A DNA stretch of 64,000 nucleotides, from NCBI GenBank assembly GCA_016699635.1, contig CP064983.1:2046001-2110000 (forward strand), in the 5' to 3' direction. The translations under genes were made by a program, and so were the position numbers. The notes beneath the pieces were generated by a model. That model saw only the letters and a program-made list of their open reading frames with translations. It did no database searches and was not told the origin of the DNA. Below are positions 1 to 9,322 of this stretch, piece by piece (the first letter of the stretch is position 1; every line of letters begins with the position of its first letter). Origin of the DNA: Bacteroidota bacterium. Lineage in GTDB: Bacteria > Bacteroidota > Bacteroidia > AKYH767-A > OLB10.

Positions 1-123
1 AGTACCTGCACTAATCAGCGAATAATGATTGCGTACTAAAACCTGCCCTGATGAAAGAACCGGAAACGGCACTTCAAGCAACTGCATTTTTCCATCTTTC
101 AGATTTTGTGTTAACTGTTCCAT
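1..123 (-). CDS. Bi-domain oxidoreductase, N-terminal fragment
   Basis: The first 41 residues of a protein that runs off the left edge of the window. It opens MEQLTQNLKDGKMQLLEVP and continues with a VLVRNHYSLISAGT segment. That is the characteristic start of the zinc-dehydrogenase-like N-terminal domain of bi-domain oxidoreductases (alcohol dehydrogenase-like plus Gfo/Idh/MocA-like). These enzymes are common in capsule and O-antigen loci of Bacteroidota. It starts 20 bases after the epimerase stop on the same strand, so it is the fourth gene of a polysaccharide operon. Family assignment rests on a short fragment; the catalytic parts lie outside the window. Confidence 0.6.
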   Translation of the reverse strand, partial: MEQLTQNLKDGKMQLLEVPFPVLSSGQVLVRNHYSLISAGT

Positions 124-142
124 TTTTTGCAGTTTAGATTGT

Positions 143-1102
143 TTATGTGGAATGATTTTGATCGAACCACTTTCTGAATGCTATTAATCCTTCTTCTAAT
201 GTTGTAGCAGGACTATAGTTAAGTAATTCTTTTGCTTTACTTATGTCGGCAAATGTATGAGGTACATCGCCTGGTTGATCAGGTAATTTTTCAAGTAATG
301 CTTTTTTGCCTGCTTCTTTTTTCTATTGCTGCAATCAGCATATTCAGATTGATAGTTCTGTTATTACCAAGATTTATGATTTCGTAATTGCTTTTATCAT
401 AATGCATGGCTGCAATTATACCATTCACGATGTCGCCTACAAAAGTATAGTCGCGGCTAGTTTCACCATTGCCAAAGAATGGAATTGGTGTACCCTGACG
501 TATCAGCTTAAAAAATTTATGTATAGCTAAGTCAGGCCGTTGACGAGGACCAAACACCGTAAAGAAACGCAGAGATATAAACCTGATACCATACAAATGA
601 GCATAAGTATGCCCGGTAAGTTCGCATGAGACTTTTGTTGATGCATAAGGAGAAATAGGTTTCAATACAAAATCATTTTCGCTCCATGGTGTGTTTGGGT
701 TGATGCCATAGACACTACTACTGCCTGCAAAAACAAACTGTTTGATATTTTTTTCTTTTGCCTTCTCCAATAAGTTTACAGTTCCTTTGATATTTACATC
801 TTCATAAAGCAAAGGTTTTTCAATACTCGGTCTAACTCCGGCACGTGCAGCCAGATGAACTATAATGTCGAACGGTTGTTGAAATAGTTTTTCGAGAAAG
901 TCAGTATCACGAATATCACCTTCATGCAAAAAAAGTTTTTACTCTTTAATGCTTCCGAAATATTATTTCTTTTTACAGCAGGATTGTAAAAATCATCAAA
1001 CACATCAAGGCAATGCACTTCGTATAAATCATTAGTTAAAAGAGCATCACATAAATTGCTGCCAATAAAACCTGCTCCGCCTGTTACTAATACTTTTTTC
1101 AA
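143..1102 (-). CDS. NAD-dependent sugar epimerase/dehydratase (frameshifted)
   Basis: Extended short-chain dehydrogenase acting on a nucleotide sugar, probably a UDP-glucuronate 4-epimerase-like enzyme supplying precursors for surface polysaccharide. The N-terminus has the Rossmann GGAGFIG motif (residues 8-14). The active site is SSSVYG (about 128-133) and YASTK (Tyr153, Lys157). Two single-base indels break the frame: a missing base in the seven-base run at 928-934 and an extra base in the six-base run at 317-322. After correction it reads as 319 residues ending FDQNHST at 143, a normal family length. It lies 11 bases after the GT1 gene. The substrate is not determinable here. Confidence 0.85.
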
Positions 1103-1113
1103 TTCAATAATAT

Positions 1114-2222
1114 TTAATTCTCAATTACACTTCTGAATGCATGACCCATCCGTTCAACCATTTTTTCTTCTGTCAGATTTTCTAAATAGATGCGTCTGCT
1201 TTCTGCTCCCATTTTATTTCTCAAATCTTTATCGTTTGCCAAAATAATTATTTTTTCGGCTAATTGCTGAATATTTTTCTTTTCTACCAGATAACCATTT
1301 TTTCCATCATGTACGCTTTCGGAGATTGCTGCATGGTCTGTAGAAATTACAGGCAGTCCGGCAGCCATAGCTTCAACAGTAACCCATGGATGACCTTCAT
1401 TGCGATAGTATGTAGGGAAAACAAAAATATCGGCTTCGTTCAGGATGCTGAACTTTTTATCACCTTTAACAGGCCCGTGATTTATCACAGGCAGTTCAGG
1501 ATGTTGTTGTAAAAATTTTTTAAAATCTGTTTTTACATCTGCTTCACGCCATTCACCGGCAAATACAAATTCTACGTTTTTATTTTTTCATATACTAATG
1601 GTGCTGCGTACAATGCTTCCAATACTCCTTTGGTGCGCACATAGTTACCAAGAAAAAGTACTTTAACCTTATTGTTGTTTCGCTCATTGTAGTTTACCGG
1701 AAAATTTCCACCATTGGGAATAACAAATATTTTTTCGTCAGGTACAATCCAGTTAAATAGTTTACGCAGGTTGTTGCCAAGCACAATCTGTCCGTTTACT
1801 TTTTTATGTACAAAACGAATGAATGATTTCATCGTTTTTCCACTTTCATTATACCAGTTCAGAAAATATCCACCGCGAAGATGTGTAAGTACTTTAATGC
1901 CAAAAAGCTTTGCGATAAGAATATATCCTGCATCACGTGTATAGCCAACATTGGTTTGTCCTGCAGGAACATAAACAAGATTTGGGCGATAGCGAATACA
2001 ATACCAGAACAACAGAAAATATTGTTTAAATGCTAAATAAAAATTCGTTAAATCGAGTTTTGCTAATGTATTGATGTCACGTTTATCAGAAAGGTCAAGA
2101 TGAATCAGATTAAATTCGTCTTTAAGTTTTGAGTTGAGAATAATTTCGCAGGCAACAGATGGGCCAATGTAGGGAGGAGGCAGTTTGCCCAGAAAAATTA
2201 CAGTATATTTTTTGTCACTCAT
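1114..2222 (-). CDS. Glycosyltransferase family 1 (GT-B, frameshifted)
   Basis: Cytoplasmic GT-B glycosyltransferase that adds a sugar to a surface glycan. The N-terminal half starts MSDKKYTVIFLGKLPPPYIG, with a glycine-rich acceptor-domain loop. The C-terminal half has the retaining-GT signature NEGHPWVTVE, an E-x7-E pair at about residues 276 and 284, then AMAAGLPVISTD. A missing base in the five-base run at 1577-1581 splits the gene; restoring it gives 369 residues reading EKIKNVEFVFAGEW across the break. Its ATG overlaps the stop of the upstream membrane transferase by ATGA, implying translational coupling. Donor and acceptor sugars are unknown. Confidence 0.85.
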
Positions 2223-3511
2223 GATGATTTAAATTTAAGATAAAGAGATGGAAAAAAGCGTTGCAGCAACCAGGTTATGGTTATGCCACTGCATAACATC
2301 AGAAAAAAATCAATAGGTATGCGTGCTCTGGTGAATCCAATAGCAATTGCATGTGCACCGGTGAAGGCAAGTAAAATCAATAACAACGTAAATGCCTCAA
2401 CCGGATGTTTTTTAAACAATAATATCAATCCAAATGGAAAGAGTAGTAATATAGGCAGATATGAAATCAGGTAAACAGATTTTCGTCCTTCATTGCTTCC
2501 GAATTTCACGCTTTTACTATCAGGGTTACGATTCCAACTCCAGAGTTTTTCTGCTTTTAGCCAACCCATAGAAACAAATTCAGGGAAATTGTTTTTTATC
2601 CAATTTACAGCTTCTTGTTGATAGGCTGCAGATACTTTTACGGCCTCATCAGGTGTGCGTGCTGCAAGTGGATACTGTGCATATATTGGCAACGGTGGGT
2701 TTAAACGATAAATTTCGTCTAGTGATTTGTTAGCTTTTAGATATTCAAATGACAAAGGATTGTTGCCTTGCCACATACCGAATGAACCATGTGTGCTGAT
2801 TAATAATTTTCCTGTTAGTGAATAATTTCTAACCAACCAGGGTGCCATTGCCAATAGACATCCTGCAACAATTAATGAGCAACTGATAAATGCTGCTGTT
2901 ACATTTTGTGATTTGAAGTAGCGATAGAATACATAGAGAAATAAGCCGGGAAGAAAAGTTATGATTGTTGCTCGTGTTAAAAATGCAAGACCGATTATAA
3001 TTCCGGCAAGTACAAGTCTTTTTGATGAAAGTTTTTCTGTGAGTAATAATTCAATAGTCAATACAAGTAAAAAAACAAAAAGTGTAGTGTCGTAGATAGA
3101 AAACGAATATGTAAACAGATATGGATAAAAAGCATGATAACATGCTGCAAAAAATCCTGCAATGGGGTGAAAAAGTCTGGTGCCGATTTTAAATAGCAGA
3201 AGAGAGGTGATGAGATGCAATACAGCCTGAAGGATGGTCAGACCTAACCAGTTATATCCTGTAATTGCATAACTGATACTCATTAATGCAGGATACAAAG
3301 GTTCATAGTCAACAGAAGGAATTCCCTGAACAAGACTGTATTCACCGTTAACGTAAAGGTTACATGCAAGTGCATTAAGATTGGTTTTTGAATTGCCACG
3401 ATTCAAAAAGGAATCTTTAAGATGAAATCCGATAGCAATCTTAGCAACGAACCCTGCCAATAGAATAATAATCAGCAGTTTTTTTAAATTTATATTTGTA
3501 CTTGCAGTCAA
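2219..3511 (-). CDS. GT39/PMT-like membrane glycosyltransferase
   Basis: Polytopic inner-membrane protein of the GT-C fold, resembling GT39 (PMT/ArnT-type) enzymes that use polyprenyl-phosphate sugars. About ten hydrophobic segments follow one another. The first periplasmic loop contains VDYEPLYPALM, like the conserved loop of this family, and a large soluble loop (NPLSFEYLKANKS onward) follows. No ATG is available at the 5' end. An in-frame TTG at 3571 lies beside a TACTTTTG promoter-like element, so I prefer the TTG at 3511 (430 residues). It is the first gene of the operon running to the left edge. Function is inferred from topology and motif only. Confidence 0.7.
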   Translation of the reverse strand: MTASTNINLKKLLIIILLAGFVAKIAIGFHLKDSFLNRGNSKTNLNALACNLYVNGEYSLVQGIPSVDYEPLYPALMSISYAITGYNWLGLTILQAVLHLITSLLLFKIGTRLFHPIAGFFAACYHAFYPYLFTYSFSIYDTTLFVFLLVLTIELLLTEKLSSKRLVLAGIIIGLAFLTRATIITFLPGLFLYVFYRYFKSQNVTAAFISCSLIVAGCLLAMAPWLVRNYSLTGKLLISTHGSFGMWQGNNPLSFEYLKANKSLDEIYRLNPPLPIYAQYPLAARTPDEAVKVSAAYQQEAVNWIKNNFPEFVSMGWLKAEKLWSWNRNPDSKSVKFGSNEGRKSVYLISYLPILLLFPFGLILLFKKHPVEAFTLLLILLAFTGAHAIAIGFTRARIPIDFFLMLCSGITITWLLQRFFPSLYLKFKSS

Positions 3512-3560
3512 TGAATGTAAAGGAAATGGAAATATGAAATTATACCCTTTTGGGCGGCTG

Positions 3561-3568
3561 CAAAAGTA
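3561..3568 (-). promoter_or_regulatory. Candidate Bacteroidota -7 element (TACTTTTG)
   Basis: TACTTTTG on the minus strand matches the Bacteroidota housekeeping -7 consensus TAnnTTTG. It lies about 50 bases upstream of the preferred start of the polysaccharide operon. No clear -33 TTTG is seen at the usual distance. Confidence 0.4.
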
Positions 3569-3608
3569 CAACTTTACAAGGCACGATTATGCCTGAAAAG
3601 CAATAAGT

Positions 3609-4394
3609 TTAATTGGTAAATCTATTGATAGATTCTTTATCAAGAAAATGGAAAAAAGTGTCACTTCTTAACCCTAAACGCAACGATTCAAGAGCAATAA
3701 CTTCGCTGGGAGCAATGTTGCCTAAATTCACATTGGTGCCAAACTGCTTAATGAAATAAACCTGTTGCGATTTTTGTGGTGTTTCCCAGATTATTTTATC
3801 GGCAGGCACTCTTGAGATTATCTTATTGATAAGCATTACGTGTGCTTTTCCATTAGGACGATAAATACCCACTGTACCACTTTCGCGTGCTTCTGCAATT
3901 ACTTTCCAAACACCGGCTTCAAGTTCACGTTCCATCATTTGAATCCAAATGTTAGGACGAATAATAATTCCTTCTTCTTTTGAGCCTACTTCGGAAATTA
4001 CTGTTACATGTTTAGCAAGTTTTTTAATGTAATCGCATTTTATTTTATGTGGAATTACGATGGAGCCATCTGATATTTCAGCATATTCCATTTTGTATTT
4101 TGATAATACTTTCAGGTACTTGTCGAACTCATCTCTGATAAGAAAAGCTTCTAACAAAGTCCCGCCAAAATAAACCGGTATTCCGGCTTCTTTATAAAGA
4201 GCGAGTTTTTTATCCAGATTCGGAGTAATGAGACTACTGCCGAAACCTAATTTTACCAAATCGGTAAATTCGCCTGAGGAGGAAATAAAATCTTCTGTTT
4301 CACGAAGGCTAAGGCCCTTATCCATCACCATAGTTAAGCCATTCTCACGAGGTTTTGTACTTCGTGAAGGCATTTGACTCAATTCAAAATTCAT
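3609..4394 (-). CDS. comA: Phosphosulfolactate synthase (ComA family)
   Basis: Family enzyme that adds sulfite to phosphoenolpyruvate to give (2R)-phospho-3-sulfolactate. It is a TIM-barrel protein; characteristic stretches are DLVKLGFGSSLI, VYFGGTLLE, YAEISDGSI, VISEVGSKEE and WETPQKSQQ near the expected positions. The length of 261 residues is normal. The ATG at 4394 is preferred over the GTG at 4400, which overlaps the TPR gene stop. In archaea the product leads to coenzyme M. In Bacteroidota the role is less clear and could be sulfolactate or cysteate for sulfonolipids (inference). It follows the TPR gene directly. Confidence 0.85.
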   Translation of the reverse strand: MNFELSQMPSRSTKPRENGLTMVMDKGLSLRETEDFISSSGEFTDLVKLGFGSSLITPNLDKKLALYKEAGIPVYFGGTLLEAFLIRDEFDKYLKVLSKYKMEYAEISDGSIVIPHKIKCDYIKKLAKHVTVISEVGSKEEGIIIRPNIWIQMMERELEAGVWKVIAEARESGTVGIYRPNGKAHVMLINKIISRVPADKIIWETPQKSQQVYFIKQFGTNVNLGNIAPSEVIALESLRLGLRSDTFFHFLDKESINRFTN

Positions 4395-4399
4395 TGCCA

Positions 4400-5811
4400 C
4401 TAATTGTTTTGTTCTAAAATTTTCTGAATGTTAGAGTCATTCAAAAGTTCAGGATAAATTTCTTCAATAATTTCCCTGAGATCGTCTTCGCCTTTAGCGG
4501 CAGCCGACAACAAGCTATATGCAGCTTTTATGTTTCCGTTTCTGTATTGTAAAATGATGTATCGCAGATGTACTGCAATGTCATTTGGAAAATATTTTAC
4601 GGCAAGATATGCATATTGCAGTGCTTCATCAGTACGGTTTTGTTCCATCAAAAATTCGGGATATTCATACCAGATATCCAAAAAATCAGGGTCCATTTCA
4701 ATCACTTTTCTATAAGCTTCATCAGCTTCTTCAAAGTTGCCTAATTCACGTTCGCAATCACCGAGTAAAAACCAATAATCACTTATATCACCGTTTAGTT
4801 CAATTGCTTTTTTAAGGTAGTGAATAGCTTCGTACCAGCGTTCTTCTTCCGACAATGTCATGCCAATGCCATACCATGAACTGTGAAAAGATGGATTACT
4901 TTTTACAGCCTTCTTAAAATAACTACGCGACTCTTCATGGTTTCCCATTTCAAAATAACACTGTGCTATACTGTCATAAACAAATGCCTCAGGTGTGTTA
5001 TATTCAAAACTTTGTTTGAAAGACTGAATCGCTTTTTCGTAGTTACCTGACAACATGTGGCACTGCCCGCTTTGTATGTAAGCATCGTCCATGTTTTCGT
5101 CAATCAGAATACAATAGTCGTATGCATTGATGGCTTTTTCATATTCAACACAACACTGATACATTTGTCCCAGGTGAAACCAGAACAATGCATTGTAAGG
5201 GTCCTGATCAATTAATGCCTGAAAATAGGTGATGCCTTCTGAAGCTCTTCCTGCACGGTCGAAACATTCGCTCAGCTCGTCAGCAGCAACTTCGTTTTTT
5301 TTGTTTTCGAAAAGACAATTTTTAAAATAATGTATGGCACCGTGATAATCGAATGTCTGCAAGTATGTTTGTGCAACATGAAAGTAAACATCTTCTTTAA
5401 ACTCTGTAAATGACAACAGGTCTTTGAAAGTTTTACGTCCTTCCTGAAACATACCCAATGCATTATATATAAGACCTTTTATAAGATAAAGGTCTTCGTT
5501 CTTGGGGTTAACGGTAAGTAGCTGATCAATCATTTCAAGCGCCTCTTCTGAGTTGCCTTGTAAATGAGTAATGTATGCTTCTTTTGCTTTAAAAGCATAA
5601 TTATCGGGGTGAAGGTTCTGACCATATTTTATGACTTCCATAGCCTTATCATAGTCAAACTTCTCTAAATAAAAGTCAGTAATTTTTATCAGCGAATCGG
5701 CATCAAAAAATAGGTTTCATGATTGCGCAGCATTTCTTCAAAACGCTGAACGCTGTTACCTAAATTTTCGCTTTGATCATCAAATCCTTCATAGTCATCG
5801 TCATGCATCAT
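4400..5811 (-). CDS. Tetratricopeptide repeat protein (frameshifted)
   Basis: Soluble acidic protein made almost entirely of TPR repeats of about 34 residues (for example YFHVAQTYLQTFDYHGAIHYF and DYWFLLGDCERELGNFEEAD), likely a protein-interaction scaffold. No signal peptide or membrane segment is visible. The true start is the ATG pair at 5806-5811 (MMHDDDYEGF). A missing base in the six-base run at 5705-5710 separates this N-terminus from the rest; corrected length is 470 residues. It overlaps or abuts the phosphosulfolactate synthase gene, so the two are probably co-translated. Specific function unknown. Confidence 0.8.
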
Positions 5812-5859
5812 AAGCTTCTATTGGTTCTCTCAAATTGAGGTCAAAGGTAAAAAATATGA

Positions 5860-5905
5860 AACAACCTGCAGTACCTGTCAGGCAGACAGTCAACAGCAGG
5901 TTGTT
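5860..5905 (-). terminator. Branched hairpin between DUF1015 gene and TPR gene
   Basis: A perfect 10-base inverted repeat (AACAACCTGC / GCAGGTTGTT) encloses a second hairpin CTGTC-TGCCT-GACAG. It lies 22 bases past the DUF1015 stop on the minus strand and is followed by a T-containing stretch (tcatatttttt). It probably terminates the serC-serA-DUF1015 operon, though the T-tract is not immediately adjacent. Confidence 0.5.
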
Positions 5906-5926
5906 AAATACTTGACTGTAAGAAAA

Positions 5927-7171
5927 TTAGTCTAATGAATGCAGTACGAGGCCACTACGAAGTTTTGGCTCAAACCAGGTAACTTTTGGTGGCATAATAA
6001 GATTATTGTCAGCAATATCAATAAGTTGCTGCATTGTAACAGGATAAAGTGCAAAGGCTACCTTCATCTCTCCATTATCAACTCTTCTCTTTAATTCACC
6101 GAGACCACGAAGTCCTCCAACAAAATCAATTCTTTTGTCTTTGCGAAGGTCTGTGATGTTTAACATAGGTGCTAATACTTTGTCGGACAAAATAGTTACG
6201 TCCAAAACACCAATTGGATCTTTGTCGTTGAAGGTGCCCGGTTTAGCATTTAATTTATACCATTTTCCTTCAAGATACATGCTGAATTCATGTAAGGCAG
6301 CAGGACGATATTCGTCACTTCCTTTTTCTTCAACAACAAAATTTTCTTTCAGTTTGTCAATAAACTGATTTGAATTCATACCGTTCAGGTCTTTGATGAC
6401 CCTGTTGTAATCCATTATTTTTAATTGATTGTCGGGAAAATGCACTGCCAGAAAAAAGTTGTATTCTTCTTTGCCTGTGTGTGCAGGATTTTTTTCGCGT
6501 CTTTCTTTACCAACCAATGCTGCAGCAGCTGTGCGGTGATGTCCGTCAGCCACATAAGTGTTTTTAAGTTTTGCAAATTCTTCTGTGATTATGTTTATGT
6601 CGGAATCATTATCCACAATCCAAAACTGATGTCCGATATGATCGTCAGTTACAAAATCATATTCAGGTGCAGCAGAGGTAATGTGTTCAACCAACTCATC
6701 TAATTTTCTAACTTGAGGATATGCAAAAAACACAGGCTCATAATTTAACCCTGAAACACGCACGTGATTTTTACGGTCTTCTTCTTTATCAGGACGTGTA
6801 AGCTCATGTTTCTTGATAACATCATTCACATAATCGTCAACGGCTGCACAGCCAACAATGCCATATTGTTTACTACCGTCCATGCTTTGTGCATAAATGT
6901 AGTAGCAGTCTTTGCTGTCCTGAAAAAACACACCTTCTTTAAACATGGCTTCGAAATTTTCTTTGCCCTTTTTATAAATTTCAGGGGCATAATGATCGAA
7001 GTCATCCGGAAAATCAATTTCAGGTTTTATGACATGATAGAAAGAAATTTTATCACCTTTGGTTTCTGCACGTGCTTCTTTTTCATCAAGTACATCATAA
7101 GGGCGGCAAGCAATCCGCTTTACTAATTCTTTTTTTGGTCTTATTCCTTTGAATGGTTTTAATATTGCCAT
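5927..7171 (-). CDS. DUF1015 family protein
   Basis: A 414-residue cytoplasmic protein of the DUF1015 family. Family-typical motifs are visible: RPYDVL (23-28), HELTRPDKEEDR (122-133) and YVADGHHRTAAAAL (206-219), the last being the most conserved block. The motif set resembles the ParB/sulfiredoxin-like fold group. No biochemical role can be read from the sequence alone. It is the last gene of a serC-serA-DUF1015 operon with 27 bases to serA, which points to serine or phosphoserine metabolism (inference). Confidence 0.85.
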   Translation of the reverse strand: MAILKPFKGIRPKKELVKRIACRPYDVLDEKEARAETKGDKISFYHVIKPEIDFPDDFDHYAPEIYKKGKENFEAMFKEGVFFQDSKDCYYIYAQSMDGSKQYGIVGCAAVDDYVNDVIKKHELTRPDKEEDRKNHVRVSGLNYEPVFFAYPQVRKLDELVEHITSAAPEYDFVTDDHIGHQFWIVDNDSDINIITEEFAKLKNTYVADGHHRTAAAALVGKERREKNPAHTGKEEYNFFLAVHFPDNQLKIMDYNRVIKDLNGMNSNQFIDKLKENFVVEEKGSDEYRPAALHEFSMYLEGKWYKLNAKPGTFNDKDPIGVLDVTILSDKVLAPMLNITDLRKDKRIDFVGGLRGLGELKRRVDNGEMKVAFALYPVTMQQLIDIADNNLIMPPKVTWFEPKLRSGLVLHSLD

Positions 7172-7198
7172 ACGTTTTGGTAAATTTTAATTCTGATT

Positions 7199-8170
7199 TT
7201 ATTTTTTAGTAAAATATTCAACAACTTTTTCAGCAAGTTCAATGCCTATGCGCTCCTGTGCTTCTTTGGTTGAACCACCAATGTGTGGTGACAAAGTTAC
7301 TTTGGGATGTGCGCAAAGTGTTTGGTTAATTAATGGTTCGCCTTCAAAAACATCTATTCCTGCAAAAGCTACTTTCCCTGAGTTGAGTGCATCAATTAAA
7401 TCGGCTTCTGAAATTACACCACCACGGGCAGTGTTAACAATGCCTACACCATTTTTCATCAGGTCAAGTTCTTTCTTGCCGATAACCGGTGCACTTCCTT
7501 TTGGAAAAGGCACATGCATAGTTATAAAATCACTTTCAATAAGGAGTTGTGTAAACGAAACACATTTAAAAGTGAGTGTTATTTTGTTCTGTCCTAAGGC
7601 AGGATGAAAATCCATAGCTACTCCCACATCTTCGTTGTTCAGTCTGTGAAACAAAACATTCATTCCCAAACCAACGGCTATGGCAGCTACGCACTTACCA
7701 ATTTGTCCGGCACCGATAATGCCTATTGTTTTCCCTTTTAATTCTATTCCTGCAGAGTAAGATTTTTTTAGCTTATCGAATGTTTCTTTAGTAGCGCAGG
7801 CAGGCATATTGCGGTTGGCATCATGCAGCATACGTACTCCTGTAAATAAATGTGCAAAAACCAATTCCGCAACCGATTGTGATGATGCTGCCGGGGTATT
7901 GATTACTGCAAGTCCTTTGTCGCGGGCATACTTTACATCAATATTATCCATACCTACACCGGCACGACCAATTACTTTAAGGTTTGGACATGCATCAATA
8001 ACATCTGTGCGAACAGTTGTAGCACTTCTTACTAATATAGCATCAAAATTCTTTAATGCTTCCGCAAGTTTTTCCTGAGGTACTTTATCTGTAGAAACTG
8101 AAAATCCTGCTGAATCAAATATTTTTTTTTCCTGCAGCATCAATGCCATCATTGGCAGTATTTTAATCAT
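7199..8170 (-). CDS. serA: D-3-phosphoglycerate dehydrogenase (short form)
   Basis: First step of serine synthesis: oxidises 3-phosphoglycerate to 3-phosphohydroxypyruvate with NAD. Rossmann motif GAGQIG (153-158), catalytic Arg249 in NTARGG, Glu278 in FEGEP and His296 in SPHIGGS are all present. At 323 residues it lacks the ACT domain, as is usual in Bacteroidota. Residues 6-15 (PMMALMLQEK) are out of frame: a missing base at 8156/8157 and an extra base in the nine-base run at 8122-8130 cancel each other. Corrected reading gives ANDGIDAAGK, the expected sequence. serC is 18 bases upstream. Confidence 0.93.
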   Translation of the reverse strand: MIKILPMMALMLQEKKIFDSAGFSVSTDKVPQEKLAEALKNFDAILVRSATTVRTDVIDACPNLKVIGRAGVGMDNIDVKYARDKGLAVINTPAASSQSVAELVFAHLFTGVRMLHDANRNMPACATKETFDKLKKSYSAGIELKGKTIGIIGAGQIGKCVAAIAVGLGMNVLFHRLNNEDVGVAMDFHPALGQNKITLTFKCVSFTQLLIESDFITMHVPFPKGSAPVIGKKELDLMKNGVGIVNTARGGVISEADLIDALNSGKVAFAGIDVFEGEPLINQTLCAHPKVTLSPHIGGSTKEAQERIGIELAEKVVEYFTKK

Positions 8171-8188
8171 AACTGAATATTTTTTTAT

Positions 8189-9253
8189 TTAACCGTTAGC
8201 TTTTGCAAAATCTTTCATCACCTGCACCAATACTTTTACACTTTCAACAGGAAGTGCATTGTACATACTGGCACGAAAACCACCTACACTACGATGACCT
8301 TTAATACCTACAATGCCGGCTTCTTTTGCTTTTGCTAAGAAAGCTTCGTCCATAGATGCATCTTTTAATAGAAAACAAGCATTCATTGGAGAACGATCTT
8401 CCGGTGCTGCTGTCCCTGTAAATAATGGATTGCTGTCAACTTCATTATAAAACATATCAAACTTCTGTTGATTTATTTTTTGCATTGCTTCAACACCACC
8501 AATTGATTTCAACCATTCCAATACATGCATACAAACAAGAATGGCAATTACAGGAGGAGTGTTATACAATGAATCGTTTTCAAGATGCGTTTTATAGTTG
8601 AGCATAGTTGGCATCACTTTTTCGGATTTACCAACAATGTCTTTTTTAATGATGACAAGTGTTACTCCTGAAGGGCCCATATTTTTTTGTGCACCAGCAT
8701 AAATCATGTCAAACTTTGAAACATCAACAGGACGTGAAAAAATATCGCTGCTCATATCGCAGATTACCGGAATAGGGCTTGCAGGGAAATTTTTTACCTG
8801 AGTGCCGTGGATGGTTTCATTGCTACAGATATGCAGATAGTCGCAGTCGGCAGGAATAGTGTATCCTTTTGGTTGATAGGAGTAATTTTTGTCTTTACTT
8901 GATGCAATGACTTCAACTTCGCCAAAGAGTTTAGCTTCTTTAATAGCTTTGTTACTCCATGCACCCTGATCAATATATGCAGCTTTCTTTTTAAGAAAGT
9001 TCATTGGTACCATGGCAAACTGTGTACTTGCACCTCCTTGTAAGAAAAGCACTTCATGTGTGTCGGGCACGTGAAGTAATTCTTTTACCAGCGACTTAGC
9101 TTTTTGAAGAACAGCATCAAAATCTTTACTGCGATGCGAAATTTCCATCACACCCATTCCGCTGTTGTTAAAATCAAAAAGTGATTCTTGTGTTTTCTTT
9201 ATTGCAGCTTCAGGTAATACCCCCGGGCCGGCACCAAAATTATGTTTACGCAT
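8189..9253 (-). CDS. serC: Phosphoserine aminotransferase
   Basis: Class V PLP aminotransferase that converts 3-phosphohydroxypyruvate and glutamate to O-phosphoserine; also used in pyridoxal phosphate synthesis. It starts MRKHNFGAGPGVLPEA. The PLP-binding lysine is in AGAQKNMGPSG (about Lys190). FLQGGAST and a C-terminal GHRSVGGFRASMYNA block are family-typical. The length of 354 residues is normal. I chose the ATG at 9253 over an upstream in-frame start at 9298 because the family begins at RKHNFGAG. First gene of the serC-serA-DUF1015 operon. Confidence 0.95.
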   Translation of the reverse strand: MRKHNFGAGPGVLPEAAIKKTQESLFDFNNSGMGVMEISHRSKDFDAVLQKAKSLVKELLHVPDTHEVLFLQGGASTQFAMVPMNFLKKKAAYIDQGAWSNKAIKEAKLFGEVEVIASSKDKNYSYQPKGYTIPADCDYLHICSNETIHGTQVKNFPASPIPVICDMSSDIFSRPVDVSKFDMIYAGAQKNMGPSGVTLVIIKKDIVGKSEKVMPTMLNYKTHLENDSLYNTPPVIAILVCMHVLEWLKSIGGVEAMQKINQQKFDMFYNEVDSNPLFTGTAAPEDRSPMNACFLLKDASMDEAFLAKAKEAGIVGIKGHRSVGGFRASMYNALPVESVKVLVQVMKDFAKANG

Positions 9254-9322
9254 AGTTAATATATTAAATTGTTTTTTATCTGATATTTCGGAGGGCAAAA
9301 TTAGCTCTTTAAAGCCAATAAA

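Noticed and set aside
6425..7126. Long plus-strand ORFs opposite DUF1015 (92 and 120 residues)
   Set aside because: They are rich in Phe/Cys/Ile runs typical of antisense shadows, and the minus-strand protein has conserved family motifs over the same bases.
7242..8078. Plus-strand ORFs opposite serA
   Set aside because: Shadows of a well-conserved dehydrogenase gene; no start signal or recognisable domain.
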